Below are positions 27,705 through 39,058 of a DNA stretch of 64,000 nucleotides, piece after piece. Source of the DNA: Pseudobutyrivibrio ruminis DSM 9787 (GTDB lineage: Bacteria > Bacillota > Clostridia > Lachnospirales > Lachnospiraceae). The notes beneath the pieces were generated by a model. It searched no databases and had not been told where the DNA came from. It was given only the letters and a program-made list of their open reading frames with translations. Made by a program: the position numbers and the translations under genes. The stretch lies in assembly GCF_900218035.1 (NCBI RefSeq), contig NZ_OBMR01000011.1, positions 62,001-126,000 of the forward strand. The letters run 5' to 3'. Numbering within the stretch: position 1 is the stretch's first letter; every line of letters begins with the position of its first letter.

Positions 27705-28427
27705 TATTATGTTCATATTATTTACTATCATAGCAATTCCAGAGATAATCAAGAAAATAATTACAAGCTTCTTTATCAGCTTTTCATCCAAGATATCTCC
27801 AGCCTTCATACCCACCCACAAACCAATAAACATTACAGGAACGAGGCATATTGCCTTTGTAAGGCTATCAAAAGTCATTACACCTAGAAATATGTATGTA
27901 ATAAGCCTAAAGGTGTTTTCTGCTATGAATACTAGGCTTAGATTAGCTTTAAAATCTGTGCTAGTCTTTGTAACTTTGCTCACAAATGCTGCCAAAAGCA
28001 CGCCTACACCAAACATTCCACACATAGCGCCTGCAAGTATTCCTATTACAATATCGAATACTTTATGACTCCTTCCCGATGATGGCTTGTACTCTCGGTA
28101 CATCATATTTATACCTACAAGTGTAACCATAACACCAAATATCATTTTAACGATATTCGCATTTACGTATCGAAGTACTAGGGCTCCAGGAATGCTCCCT
28201 AATATCACTACTATAATTAACGGAATTACGATATTTTTATTAATATGTTTTCTATTTTTATAAACTAATGTGATATTTGCAGGATACCCTAGAATAAGCT
28301 CCACTGGAGAAATATTTACATTGTTTACTCCAAATCCCAGGATTGTATCGAATACTAACGTATTTGCGAAGCCACATAATCCCTTAACAAAGAAGGCGCA
28401 AAAGGCTGCTAAAATCCATAAAAACAT
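27702..28427 (-). CDS. TauE/SafE family membrane permease
   Basis: About 241 residues with some eight hydrophobic segments, matching the TauE/SafE (COG0730) family of predicted anion or sulfur-compound exporters: FVKGLCGFANTLVFDTILG near the N-terminus and IVIGILAGAMCGMFGVG in the middle, the two half-repeats of the family. The frame opens with a GTG at 28439, but AGGTGG eight bases before the ATG at 28427 supports the later start. It starts 17 bases after the DUF1848 gene and is probably the last gene of the hrcA transcript. Substrate unknown. Confidence 0.8.
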   Translation of the reverse strand: MFLWILAAFCAFFVKGLCGFANTLVFDTILGFGVNNVNISPVELILGYPANITLVYKNRKHINKNIVIPLIIVVILGSIPGALVLRYVNANIVKMIFGVMVTLVGINMMYREYKPSSGRSHKVFDIVIGILAGAMCGMFGVGVLLAAFVSKVTKTSTDFKANLSLVFIAENTFRLITYIFLGVMTFDSLTKAICLVPVMFIGLWVGMKAGDILDEKLIKKLVIIFLIISGIAMIVNNMNII

Positions 28428-28444
28428 AAAAATAACCACCTAAT

Positions 28445-29386
28445 CTATAATAAATCAAAAATGCTCATCTGATTGTCAATCCAAGACTTTTGATTAGCCT
28501 CATGGATTATATCTCCCTCTCGAAAGCCTCCAATTAAAAATGGAGAATTCACATCGTGGAGTTTTTCATTTATTCTTACCTGACTTAAGTCATTATTTGC
28601 ATAACAATATTTGCAAAAATGTCTGCAAGTATCATATGTTCCTATGTCCGCACCAAGGTAACAAGCACAAGTTGCTCTGGCAGGCTTAACATTTGATTTA
28701 GGCACATTCAAATGAGCAGAAATGGCCTTTTCATACATATCGACTGTCATGCAGCCACTGCAATCAGCTCCGTATTTAGCAAGAAAATCTCCTTCGGCGC
28801 ATGGCTTTACAACCATATTGTTGGCTTTTGCGATACGAATAATCTCCCGACCCAAACGTATCTTATCCTCTGCAGATACAGCCATTGCGTCAGGAAAGTT
28901 CTTCTTTACCTTTTCATAAATATCTATAAAGCTGATTACCACATGATTGGTGTATCCTTTAAGATTTTCTGCCATCTTTGTGAAGGCTTCAATATGAAAA
29001 TCGACTGTATATTTTTCATTTACAAAGATTGGATCATATCGCCAGCCAATGCGATTAATCCCCACCGTTTTAGAGAGGAATTTAAAGGACTCCATTACCT
29101 CTTTTTTATCTGGAACACCTGGCTCAATATCCTTGCCATAGGGTGTGATTGTTACATACCAATACTGACCATAGTCTTTTACTAAATCCAAATACGAAAA
29201 AAAAGGTGCTGGATTCTTTGTGCAAAAGCCAATAGCATCCACCACCTGTGGGTTTAACATATATTTATTTACTGAACTTTGATTGTAAGGATTGCGCACA
29301 CATACATAGCCTTCTTTCAAGCGATTGGCAAACCATTCCGGAAAGAATGCAGGTATGTCAGTGCGCTGCCCTGTATTAATAATCAT
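28445..29386 (-). CDS. DUF1848 family protein with C-terminal Cys cluster
   Basis: A 313-residue protein of the DUF1848 type: GYVCVRNPYNQSSVNKYML near the N-terminus, FFSYLDLVKDYGQYWYVTIT, and a C-terminal Cys-rich end. The motif CRHFCKYCYAN (about 258-268) has the CX3CX2C spacing of radical SAM iron-sulfur sites but at the C-terminal end, with further cysteines at PCAEGDF, CSGC and CACYLG. An iron-sulfur or radical enzyme is plausible but not shown. It begins 10 bases after dnaJ, as if part of the heat-shock operon. Confidence 0.8.
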   Translation of the reverse strand: MIINTGQRTDIPAFFPEWFANRLKEGYVCVRNPYNQSSVNKYMLNPQVVDAIGFCTKNPAPFFSYLDLVKDYGQYWYVTITPYGKDIEPGVPDKKEVMESFKFLSKTVGINRIGWRYDPIFVNEKYTVDFHIEAFTKMAENLKGYTNHVVISFIDIYEKVKKNFPDAMAVSAEDKIRLGREIIRIAKANNMVVKPCAEGDFLAKYGADCSGCMTVDMYEKAISAHLNVPKSNVKPARATCACYLGADIGTYDTCRHFCKYCYANNDLSQVRINEKLHDVNSPFLIGGFREGDIIHEANQKSWIDNQMSIFDLL

Positions 29387-29396
29387 TTATTATCCT

Positions 29397-30566
29397 TTAT
29401 AGATCGTCGATAGCGTCCTTTATTTTATCAGCAAAGCCCTTCTTCTTTTTCTCAGCCTTTACTGACTTTGGACCGCCGACTGTTGTGTTGCCTGTAAGCT
29501 CATCGAACTTGCGAAGTGCTTCCTTAGCTTCCTTAGAAAGTCCTGTAGGAACCTGTACAACAAGTGTAACATACTGGTCGCCACGAACATTTCTATTTCT
29601 AAGTGAAGGAATACCCTTTCCACGAAGTCTGATTGTTGTATCAGTCTGTGTACCAGGCCTAACCTCGTATGATACCTTACCGTCGAGAGTATCAATGATA
29701 ACCTCTCCACCAAGAGTAGCCTGCGCAAATGAAATAGGTGCTGATGAGTATACATCCATATCTCTACGCTGGAAAATAGGATGATTTTTAACGATTACTT
29801 CTACAAGTAAATCGCCTCTTGGGCCACCATTTCTACCTGGCTCGCCCTTCTCACGAATACGAACGCTCTGTCCGTTGTCGATACCAGCTGGAATAGAAAC
29901 AGAAATCTTCTTCTTGCGAGCAACATATCCAGTACCATTACAATCAGGACATGGAGTATCAATAACCTCACCTGTTCCCTGACAATCAGGACATGTAGTA
30001 ACATTCTGAACCATACCAAAGAGTGATTGCTGAGACATCATTACACGTCCCTTACCACCACACTTTGTACATGTACGCTTGCTTGTACCAGGCTTTGCGC
30101 CTGTGCCATGACAAGCTGCACATTCGTCCTTAAGAACGATTTCAAGCTCTTTCTCACAACCGAAAGCTGCTTCTTCAAAAGTGATATGCACTGCTGCTCT
30201 AAGGTTTGCACCACGCATTGGACCATTAGAAGCACGGCCACCGCCGCCTCCAAAGAAGCTACCAAAGATGTCACCAAAGATATCGCCGAAGTCCATACCA
30301 GAGAAATCAAAGCCACCAGCTCCGCCACCGCCGTTTTCAAATGCTGCGTGACCAAACTGATCATACTGACGTCTCTTGTCTGCATCAGAAAGAACAGCAT
30401 ATGCTTCAGAAGCTTCTTTGAATTTCTTCTCAGCTTCTGCATCACCTGGATTCATATCAGGGTGATACTTCTTAGCAAGCTTTCTATATGCACTTTTGAT
30501 CTCACTATCTGAGGCTGTCTTAGAAACTCCAAGCACCTCATAGTAATCACGTTTTTGTTCTGCCAT
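29397..30566 (-). CDS. dnaJ: Chaperone DnaJ
   Basis: Hsp40 co-chaperone that delivers substrates to DnaK and stimulates its ATPase. The 389 residues contain the J domain with HPD (KYHPDMN, about 34-40), a Gly/Phe region (about 75-118), four CxxCxGxG zinc repeats (about 145-215) and the C-terminal substrate domain. It lies downstream of dnaK in the CIRCE-controlled operon; the dnaK-dnaJ gap carries several hairpins. Confidence 0.98.
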   Translation of the reverse strand: MAEQKRDYYEVLGVSKTASDSEIKSAYRKLAKKYHPDMNPGDAEAEKKFKEASEAYAVLSDADKRRQYDQFGHAAFENGGGGAGGFDFSGMDFGDIFGDIFGSFFGGGGGRASNGPMRGANLRAAVHITFEEAAFGCEKELEIVLKDECAACHGTGAKPGTSKRTCTKCGGKGRVMMSQQSLFGMVQNVTTCPDCQGTGEVIDTPCPDCNGTGYVARKKKISVSIPAGIDNGQSVRIREKGEPGRNGGPRGDLLVEVIVKNHPIFQRRDMDVYSSAPISFAQATLGGEVIIDTLDGKVSYEVRPGTQTDTTIRLRGKGIPSLRNRNVRGDQYVTLVVQVPTGLSKEAKEALRKFDELTGNTTVGGPKSVKAEKKKKGFADKIKDAIDDL

Positions 30567-30600
30567 TATTTATCAATCCTTCTATTATCTTTACATACGG

Positions 30601-30721
30601 TTAAAGAGCACAAAATAGGAATTGTGCTCTTTAATCTTGCTTCGCAAGACATGATTTTCATCGCTTCACTCAGAAAATCCTGCCATATACGAATTGAATA
30701 ATTCTGATGAATTATTCAATT

Positions 30722-30722
<1 letters not shown>
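30601..30722. repeat. Four-hairpin intergenic element, copy 1 (between dnaK and dnaJ)
   Basis: Read on the minus strand, four stem-loops follow one another: arms of 14 bp with loop ATCA (30722-30691), GATTTTC/GAAAATC, CTTGC-GAA-GCAAG (within 30649-30635) and a 13-bp stem (30634-30601). Order and loops match the element at 48322-48434, while arm sequences differ. The first arm includes the dnaK stop codon. The last stem lacks a T-run, so full termination before dnaJ is not expected; mRNA processing or stability control is possible. Confidence 0.6.
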
Positions 30723-32623
<1,901 letters not shown>

Positions 32624-32634
32624 CTATATATTAC

Positions 32635-33261
32635 TTAGTTAGCAACCTTAACCATTGAATGACGAACTACTGAATCGTTGTACATGTAGCCCTTCTGGAA
32701 TTCTTCTACGACGATATTCTCGCCAACTTCCTCATCCTCAACATGCATTACTGCATTGTGGAAATCAGGATTGAATTCCTTTCCTACAGCCTCGATAGGC
32801 TTAACACCTGCTTCCTCGAGAGTTGTAAGTAACTGCTTGTATATCATGAGCATTCCATCAGCAAATGGATCTGCTCCCTCCTCAACTGTAGCAAGACCTC
32901 TTTCGAAGTTATCAACTACAGGAAGAACCTTTTCAATGATGGCCTTTGCGCCATTTCCAAACATCTGAGCCTTTTCCTGCTCTGTACGACGACGGAAGTT
33001 TTCGAATTCTGCCATCTGACGAGTAACTCTATCAGTAAGCTGCTCTATCTGCTCATCACGCTTATCTTTTTTCTTTTCTTTTTTCTTGAATGGCTTCTTG
33101 CCATCCTTTTCCTCTTTTGAAGATTCTTCTGAAGTGTTTTTCTCAGAAGCTTCTGTCACATCAGCTTCGGCTTCCTCAGCCATCGCTTCCGCATTTTCCA
33201 TAGCTTCTTTAACTGCTTCTTCAGTAGAGAACTCTTCCATTTTTTCTTTATTCTCTGCCAC
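32635..33261 (-). CDS. grpE: Nucleotide exchange factor GrpE
   Basis: GrpE releases ADP from DnaK. The 208-residue protein has a long acidic/basic N-terminal tail (about 1-75), a coiled-coil dimerisation helix with AEFENFRRRTEQEKA (about 89-103), and the C-terminal beta domain with FNPDFHNAVMHVEDEEVGEN (about 163-182). The start is a GTG at 33261 with AAGGAG upstream. It lies between hrcA and dnaK. Confidence 0.97.
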   Translation of the reverse strand: MAENKEKMEEFSTEEAVKEAMENAEAMAEEAEADVTEASEKNTSEESSKEEKDGKKPFKKKEKKKDKRDEQIEQLTDRVTRQMAEFENFRRRTEQEKAQMFGNGAKAIIEKVLPVVDNFERGLATVEEGADPFADGMLMIYKQLLTTLEEAGVKPIEAVGKEFNPDFHNAVMHVEDEEVGENIVVEEFQKGYMYNDSVVRHSMVKVAN

Positions 33262-33285
33262 GAATTTACATCTCCTTAATTTCTT

Positions 33286-34341
33286 TTATCCTTTATTTCT
33301 GTCAGCTTCCTGTTTCAGTAATTTATCTAGCTGACCTTTAAGACTTTTTATATTGTCAACAACATTTTCGTAGTCCATACGCTTTGGACCAACGATACCA
33401 ATTGTACCTTTGACTCCATCGCCAAGCTCATATGTTGCTGTAACAATCGAACAATCCTTCATAGTTGATATTGGAGATTCATCTCCGATATATACCTGAA
33501 TTCCTGTGCTCTCATTTTCACTTGAGCTATCATTAAGAAGCTCTATAAGTGATTGTTTTTCTTCGAATGTATCTAATAATTCAGAAGCCTTCTTTGAATC
33601 TGCAAGCTCTGGATACTTGAAGATGTTGGTAGCACCTGAAGTATAAACCTGTAAATCATCGCCTTCAGTGATTGTCTCTGCTACGGTGTCAAGTACCTGC
33701 TCTACAATCTCATCATGGATACCTGCCTGCTCCTTTAATCTGGATATAACTGCCAGATTAATCTGGTCAACTGTCAGGCCGTTAAGATTTGTGTTAAGGA
33801 GCATGTTAAGCTTTAACATTGTTTCATTATCAAGTGGCTTATCCACATTGATAATTTTGTTCTTAACGATGTTGCCATCCATGACAACTACTGAAAGTAC
33901 CTGGTGTTCATCAACAGCTGAAAGCTGAACGAACTTTAATCTATTTGAAACAACTGAAGGAGCTGAAACTAATGTGGCATACTGGGTATTGTTTGCAAGT
34001 GTTTTTGCTACATTCTTGAGAAGGCTTTCCATCTTTTCTGTCTTCTCAATCATCCATTCCTGCATGTCAGCAACTTCTTTGTCCTTCTCAGCTATCAGGT
34101 TGTTTACATAAAATCTGTAACCTTTATCTGAAGGAATACGACCTGCCGATGTATGTGGCTGAACTATATAGCCTAAATCCTCAAGATCTGACATCTCGTT
34201 TCGGATGGTAGCTGAACTAAGATTCAAATCAGTGTATTTTGATATTGTTCTTGAACCAACTGGCTCACCAGTTTCAAGGTAATTCTTAATGATTGCATTT
34301 AAGATTTTAACTTTTCTCTCATCTAGTTCGATATCAGCCAT
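33286..34341 (-). CDS. hrcA: Heat-inducible transcription repressor HrcA
   Basis: HrcA binds CIRCE operators and represses class I heat-shock genes; its folding depends on GroE. The 351-residue protein has the N-terminal winged helix (about 1-75, with SRTISKYTDLNLSSATIRNE) and the dimerisation/GAF-like domain including GVKGTIGIVGPKRMDYENVV near 315-335. First gene of the operon, preceded by a perfect CIRCE and a strong promoter, so it represses itself. Confidence 0.97.
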   Translation of the reverse strand: MADIELDERKVKILNAIIKNYLETGEPVGSRTISKYTDLNLSSATIRNEMSDLEDLGYIVQPHTSAGRIPSDKGYRFYVNNLIAEKDKEVADMQEWMIEKTEKMESLLKNVAKTLANNTQYATLVSAPSVVSNRLKFVQLSAVDEHQVLSVVVMDGNIVKNKIINVDKPLDNETMLKLNMLLNTNLNGLTVDQINLAVISRLKEQAGIHDEIVEQVLDTVAETITEGDDLQVYTSGATNIFKYPELADSKKASELLDTFEEKQSLIELLNDSSSENESTGIQVYIGDESPISTMKDCSIVTATYELGDGVKGTIGIVGPKRMDYENVVDNIKSLKGQLDKLLKQEADRNKG

Positions 34342-34374
34342 ACATTCACCTCACTCCCACTCAGTTTTATGTTG

Positions 34375-34401
34375 TTAGCACTCATCCGATTGGAGTGCTA
34401 A
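34375..34401 (-). promoter_or_regulatory. CIRCE operator
   Basis: TTAGCACTC, nine bases, GAGTGCTAA: a perfect match to the CIRCE consensus for HrcA. It lies just downstream of the hrcA promoter and upstream of the hrcA ATG. Confidence 0.97.
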
Positions 34402-34416
34402 TCATTTTCTGATGTT

Positions 34417-34445
34417 AATTTACACCTAGGGTCCCCTTTTGTCAA
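34417..34445 (-). promoter_or_regulatory. hrcA operon promoter
   Basis: Minus-strand TTGACA (34445-34440), a 17-base spacer and TAAATT (34422-34417). The transcription start is expected near 34410, immediately before CIRCE. Confidence 0.75.
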
Positions 34446-34589
34446 CCGCCTTAAGATATTTTTTATACTTTCTTTATTAATGTTATATAATTGTTATTTT
34501 TCCTAAGCTTTGGTAATATATGAGGGCAATCATTTTTGTAAATATCATCGTTTTTTGCAAAAATAATTACATTAATATAGAGGTGTTTT

Positions 34590-36395
34590 ATGGATCAAAG
34601 TAAAATCAGAAATTTTTGCATTGTTGCACATATCGATCACGGCAAATCAACCCTTGCCGATCGTATCATACAGATGACTGGCACTCTTACTGAGCGTGAA
34701 ATGCAGGCCCAGGTCCTTGATAACATGGATTTGGAGCGTGAGCGTGGAATCACAATCAAATCACAGGCTGTAAGAATCATTTATAAAGCCGATGATGGAA
34801 ATGAATACATTTTCAATCTTATTGATACCCCAGGTCACGTGGATTTTAATTACGAAGTTTCTCGTTCTCTCGCTGCTTGCGATGGTGCGATTCTCGTTGT
34901 TGATGCAGCTCAAGGTATTGAAGCGCAGACTCTTGCCAATGTTTACCTTGCACTTGATCACGATTTGGATGTTATTCCTGTCATCAACAAAATCGATTTG
35001 CCATCTGCAGATCCTGAACGAGTAATCGAAGAAATTGAAGATGTCATTGGTCTTGAGGCACAGGATGCTCCACAGATTTCTGCCAAGACTGGTCTTAATA
35101 TACATGACGTTCTTGAAGCAATAGTTAATCAATTGCCACCACCATCAGGGGATGTTAACGCACCTCTTCAGGCATTGATTTTCGATTCACTGTATGACCC
35201 TTACAAGGGCGTTATCGTATTTTGTCGAGTAAAAGAAGGTACATTAAAGGTTGGCGACAGCGTCAAAATGATGGCTACTGGTGCAGAATTTGATGTTGTA
35301 GAAGTAGGCTACTTCGGTGCCGGTCAGTTCATTCCTTGTGATGAACTCCCAGCTGGAATGGTAGGTTATATGACTGCATCCATCAAAAACGTTCGCGACA
35401 CTCGTGTTGGTGATACAATCACTCACGCTGATGCTCCTGCTGCCGAGCCACTTCCAGGATACAAAAAAGTTAATCCTATGGTTTACTGCGGATTATATCC
35501 AGCAGATGGCGCTAAGTATCCAGATCTTCGTGATGCCCTTGAAAAGCTTCAGCTTAATGATGCAGCTTTGCAGTTCGAGCCAGAGACATCAGTTGCACTT
35601 GGTTTTGGATTCCGTTGTGGTTTCCTTGGACTTCTTCATTTGGAAATCATCCAGGAGCGTCTCGAGCGAGAATATAATCTAGACCTTGTTACTACTGCTC
35701 CGGGCGTAGTTTACAGAGTTTACAAAACAGATGGCACAATGATAGAGCTTACAAACCCAAGTAATCTCCCTGATCCTAGTGAGATTGAATACATGGAAGA
35801 GCCAATCGTTGAGGCTGAAATCATGGTTACCAGCGAATACATTGGTGCAATTATGGACCTTTGTCAGGAGCGTCGTGGCCAGTATATTTCAATGGAATAT
35901 ATGGAAGAAACCAGAGCACTTATCAAGTACACTCTTCCACTCAATGAAATTATCTATGATTTCTTTGATGCTCTAAAGAGTCGTTCTAGAGGATACGCTT
36001 CATTTGACTATGAAATGAAGGGATACATGAAGTCTGACTTGGTTAAGCTTGATATTCTTATTAATAAAGAAGAGGTTGATGCACTTTCATTCATCGTCTT
36101 CTCTGGTACTGCTTACGAGCGTGGACGTAAAATGTGCGAAAAACTTAAAGAAGAGATTCCACGTCACCTTTTCGAAATTCCTATCCAGGCTGCAGTTGGT
36201 TCAAAGGTTATCGCCAGAGAAACTGTTAAGGCTATGCGTAAGGACGTTTTAGCAAAATGCTACGGTGGTGATATTTCACGTAAGAAAAAGCTTCTTGAAA
36301 AGCAAAAGGAAGGTAAAAAACGAATGCGTCAGGTTGGCAATGTAGAAATTCCACAAGAAGCCTTCATGAGTGTTCTTAAATTGGACGAGGATTAA
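34590..36395 (+). CDS. lepA: Elongation factor 4 (LepA)
   Basis: Ribosome-associated translational GTPase. The 601 residues show G1 [13 protein letters not shown] (about 12-24), G2/G3 [12 protein letters not shown] and DTPGHVDF, G4 NKID, and the LepA-specific C-terminal domain with [20 protein letters not shown] (about 560-579). AGAGGTG precedes the ATG. The hemW gene starts one base after its stop, so the two are coupled. Confidence 0.98.
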   Translation: MDQSKIRNFCIVAHIDHGKSTLADRIIQMTGTLTEREMQAQVLDNMDLERERGITIKSQAVRIIYKADDGNEYIFNLIDTPGHVDFNYEVSRSLAACDGAILVVDAAQGIEAQTLANVYLALDHDLDVIPVINKIDLPSADPERVIEEIEDVIGLEAQDAPQISAKTGLNIHDVLEAIVNQLPPPSGDVNAPLQALIFDSLYDPYKGVIVFCRVKEGTLKVGDSVKMMATGAEFDVVEVGYFGAGQFIPCDELPAGMVGYMTASIKNVRDTRVGDTITHADAPAAEPLPGYKKVNPMVYCGLYPADGAKYPDLRDALEKLQLNDAALQFEPETSVALGFGFRCGFLGLLHLEIIQERLEREYNLDLVTTAPGVVYRVYKTDGTMIELTNPSNLPDPSEIEYMEEPIVEAEIMVTSEYIGAIMDLCQERRGQYISMEYMEETRALIKYTLPLNEIIYDFFDALKSRSRGYASFDYEMKGYMKSDLVKLDILINKEEVDALSFIVFSGTAYERGRKMCEKLKEEIPRHLFEIPIQAAVGSKVIARETVKAMRKDVLAKCYGGDISRKKKLLEKQKEGKKRMRQVGNVEIPQEAFMSVLKLDED

Positions 36396-36396
36396 A

Positions 36397-37599
36397 ATGA
36401 CTCCTATCGAACTATATATTCATATACCATTCTGTGTAAAAAAATGTTTATATTGCGACTTCCTTTCAGGAGTGTTTGATGAAAAAATGCAGCGGCGTTA
36501 TGTCGCTGCTTTGTGCACTGAAATAAAATATATGGCAAGTCAGGTCCACGGTGTAGAGGTTGCTACAATTTACGTTGGCGGTGGCACTCCATCTTGGCTT
36601 TCTGAGGATTTGATGGATTCAATTATTACCACCGTCAAATCATCCTTTAGAGTCAATCCATTGGCTGAGATATCTGTTGAGTGTAACCCGGGAACATTAT
36701 CCGCTGAAAAGCTCAATGTATACCGTAGCGTCGGAATCAACAGACTGTCCATTGGTCTGCAGTCAGCAAATGATGATGAATTAAAGGAGCTTGGCCGAAT
36801 CCACGACTACAATCGTTTCCTTCACACCTTTGATTTAGTTCGAAAGGCAGGTTTTGATAATGTAAATGTGGATATCATGACAGGATTGCCTCACCAAACA
36901 GTGGAAAAACTTGAACACACCCTAAACGCAGTCACTATGCTTCGACCAGAACATATCTCTGCTTACTCTTTGATTATCGAGGAAGGCACTCCATTCTACG
37001 ATAAATACAAGTTTGATGCTGTTAAGCAGCATGCAGGCATGGAAACCGAGGATTTACCTACCGACGAAGAGTCTTATCATTTGTATAAATACACAATGGA
37101 CTATCTTGAAAAGAAAGGTTATAAACGTTACGAAATCTCCAATTATGCCCGCGGTGGAAAGGTTTGCCGCCACAATATTGGCTATTGGGACCGTGTTCCT
37201 TATTTAGGACTTGGCCTTGGCGCTGCTACCCTGTATCAAAACAGACGTGCAGACAACATTCGTGACATATACAAATACTGCGAAATTGCCGAGCAAATCG
37301 CTGAAGGCAAGGAAATATCTACTGAGCTTTCCTCTCCTTTCTATGACAATGAAGAAACCCTTTCCAAAAAAGAGGCCATGGAAGAATTCATGTTCTTAGG
37401 TCTTAGAAAAATAGATGGTGTCAATCGTTCTGACTTCTTTAATATGTTCGGAATTGATATCGAAGCAATATATGGTCCAATCATTACTGCCCTTAGAAAC
37501 CAGGGATTTATGGACGCAAAAGAAGGTCGTCTGTTCCTTACCGACATAGGAATAGATGTAAGTAATCAGGTTCTTGCCCAGTTTTTATTAGATAAGTAG
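36397..37599 (+). CDS. hemW: HemW-like radical SAM protein (heme chaperone family)
   Basis: About 400 residues. The radical SAM motif is CVKKCLYCDF (CX3CX2C, about 15-24), followed by YVGGGTPSWL and SIGLQSANDDELKELGR typical of the HemN/HemW family. The YCDF form and the lepA-hemW position point to HemW, a heme-binding chaperone, rather than a true coproporphyrinogen dehydrogenase. An upstream GTG at 36370 is open in frame, but the ATG at 36397 lies right after the lepA stop and matches the family N-terminus (IELYIHIPFC). Confidence 0.93.
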   Translation: MTPIELYIHIPFCVKKCLYCDFLSGVFDEKMQRRYVAALCTEIKYMASQVHGVEVATIYVGGGTPSWLSEDLMDSIITTVKSSFRVNPLAEISVECNPGTLSAEKLNVYRSVGINRLSIGLQSANDDELKELGRIHDYNRFLHTFDLVRKAGFDNVNVDIMTGLPHQTVEKLEHTLNAVTMLRPEHISAYSLIIEEGTPFYDKYKFDAVKQHAGMETEDLPTDEESYHLYKYTMDYLEKKGYKRYEISNYARGGKVCRHNIGYWDRVPYLGLGLGAATLYQNRRADNIRDIYKYCEIAEQIAEGKEISTELSSPFYDNEETLSKKEAMEEFMFLGLRKIDGVNRSDFFNMFGIDIEAIYGPIITALRNQGFMDAKEGRLFLTDIGIDVSNQVLAQFLLDK

Positions 37600-37638
37600 A
37601 AATATTTACATTATTTCAATAAAAATATTCTCAAACTA

Positions 37639-37667
37639 TTGACAACTTGGGATTCATTAACTATTAT
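37639..37667 (+). promoter_or_regulatory. rpsT promoter
   Basis: TTGACA (37639-37644), 17 bases, TATTAT (37662-37667), followed by about 85 bases of leader before rpsT. S20 often controls its own translation, and this leader could carry that control, but no specific structure was identified. Confidence 0.75.
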
Positions 37668-37757
37668 ATTTGAGTATGCGTTGAACTGTCCGTGTCCGGC
37701 TACAACGTATTTAATTTGAACATTTTATAATTATACAAATTGGAGGTGTAGCAACAC

Positions 37758-38021
37758 ATGGCAAATATTAAGTCTGCTAAGAAGCGTGTTCAGGTAACAG
37801 CTATCAGAACAGAGCGTAATAAGGCAATCAGATCAGAGGTTAAGACATACGTTAAGCGTGTTGAGGCTGCTGTAGAGGCTGGAGATAAGGCTGTTGCAGA
37901 GGCTGAGCTTAAGGCTGCTATCAAGGTTATCGAGATGGCTGGTTCTAAGGGCGTTTACCACGACAACACAGTTAGCCGTAAGGTATCTCGTCTTTCAAAG
38001 CTTGTAAACACACTTGCTTAA
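37758..38021 (+). CDS. rpsT: 30S ribosomal protein S20
   Basis: An 87-residue Lys/Ala-rich helical protein binding 16S rRNA. MANIKSAKKRVQVTA is the S20 start, and KGVYHDNTVSRKVSRLSKLV near the end is the conserved C-terminal motif. GGAGGTG precedes the ATG, and a strong terminator follows. Confidence 0.98.
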   Translation: MANIKSAKKRVQVTAIRTERNKAIRSEVKTYVKRVEAAVEAGDKAVAEAELKAAIKVIEMAGSKGVYHDNTVSRKVSRLSKLVNTLA

Positions 38022-38040
38022 TTTAAATACGAAATAATTA

Positions 38041-38073
38041 AAAGCATCGGTCCCGTCAGCCGATGCTTTTTTT
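38041..38073. terminator. Terminator after rpsT, probably bidirectional
   Basis: A 10-bp stem (38041-38050 with 38060-38069), 9-base loop, then a seven-T run on the plus strand. The minus strand also has a T-rich tail, so it may end the convergent PilZ gene too. Confidence 0.9.
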
Positions 38074-38083
38074 GTGTTATTTT

Positions 38084-38899
38084 TTATTCCTCAATGTTAT
38101 CTTCTTCAGATTTACTAATCTCTTCCGCTATATCTTCTTTCCAAAACTCACCTGTTTTAATTCGTTTTATACCAGACTGAGCGCCTTTTCCCCTAATAGC
38201 CTCAATTTGTTTTGTTGCAATATATCTTTGTAGAAAGGCGGCATGATCTGAAGAAATAGTACATCCACTAAAAACGCCACCATTCTCATCTTCCTTTTGA
38301 TTGATAACCCTTCCAAAAAACTTTCCTACTTCTCTCTCTCCATCATCTGTATCCTCAAGAAGATGCAGTATAAACTCTCGATTCGGATCAATTTGAGAAC
38401 CTAAAGGCTCCACAAAGCCCACACCGCAATATGATAAATCTCGAACGATAACCGAATACATTATATCGTCCTGCTCAACCTCCATTACCTTATCAATATT
38501 AATACGAACTCCCCGACGTCGATTATATTTGTATCCTTCTTCTAGTGTTGGCAATACAACGTGGATTGCACGACCTGATGAAAATGTAAATTTATATATT
38601 TTAATATTTTCCCACTGGAAAACACCTTGATCATTCACTACTATCAAATCAAGTTTTGAAACGCTTCCAGTAAAATCAACTTCTCTAACTGAGTTTTGCC
38701 ACATCTGAATGATGTTTTCTATAGGGATACCTTTATTGCCAAACTTAGTAGTAAACTCTTCTTGCTCCTTTTCATCTAGAACAGCATACTCTGTCGGCAA
38801 CTCCAGCTTTTTATTCTCAAGAGTTGCTTGCACTGAGATGCGCGCCTTTTCCGTCACCTCTGAAATATGTATTTTCGTAATTGTTTTTTCTTTATCCAT
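38084..38899 (-). CDS. PilZ-domain protein, probable cyclic di-GMP receptor
   Basis: A 271-residue protein with an N-terminal beta-rich domain (about 1-120, possibly YcgR-N-like) and a PilZ domain carrying both binding motifs: NRRRGVR (about 126-132, the RxxxR element) and DLSYCGVG (about 154-161, D/NxSxxG). It may slow flagellar rotation or control another surface process in response to cyclic di-GMP, but the target is unknown. Divergent from the FIST-GGDEF gene across a gap of about 160 bases, suggesting a linked signalling pair. Confidence 0.8.
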   Translation of the reverse strand: MDKEKTITKIHISEVTEKARISVQATLENKKLELPTEYAVLDEKEQEEFTTKFGNKGIPIENIIQMWQNSVREVDFTGSVSKLDLIVVNDQGVFQWENIKIYKFTFSSGRAIHVVLPTLEEGYKYNRRRGVRINIDKVMEVEQDDIMYSVIVRDLSYCGVGFVEPLGSQIDPNREFILHLLEDTDDGEREVGKFFGRVINQKEDENGGVFSGCTISSDHAAFLQRYIATKQIEAIRGKGAQSGIKRIKTGEFWKEDIAEEISKSEEDNIEE

Positions 38900-39058
38900 A
38901 TTTTAATTTTAGCAAAGAAAAAAGTTCCTGACTACTAAAGAATTACCGATGATATCCCCCTTCATTTGTAACAAATACTTCACACAATTTGCATGATTTA
39001 TCATACAGTATTATGTATATTTAAAGAGGGAGTATGTAAATGCAATGAGGGCGATAAT

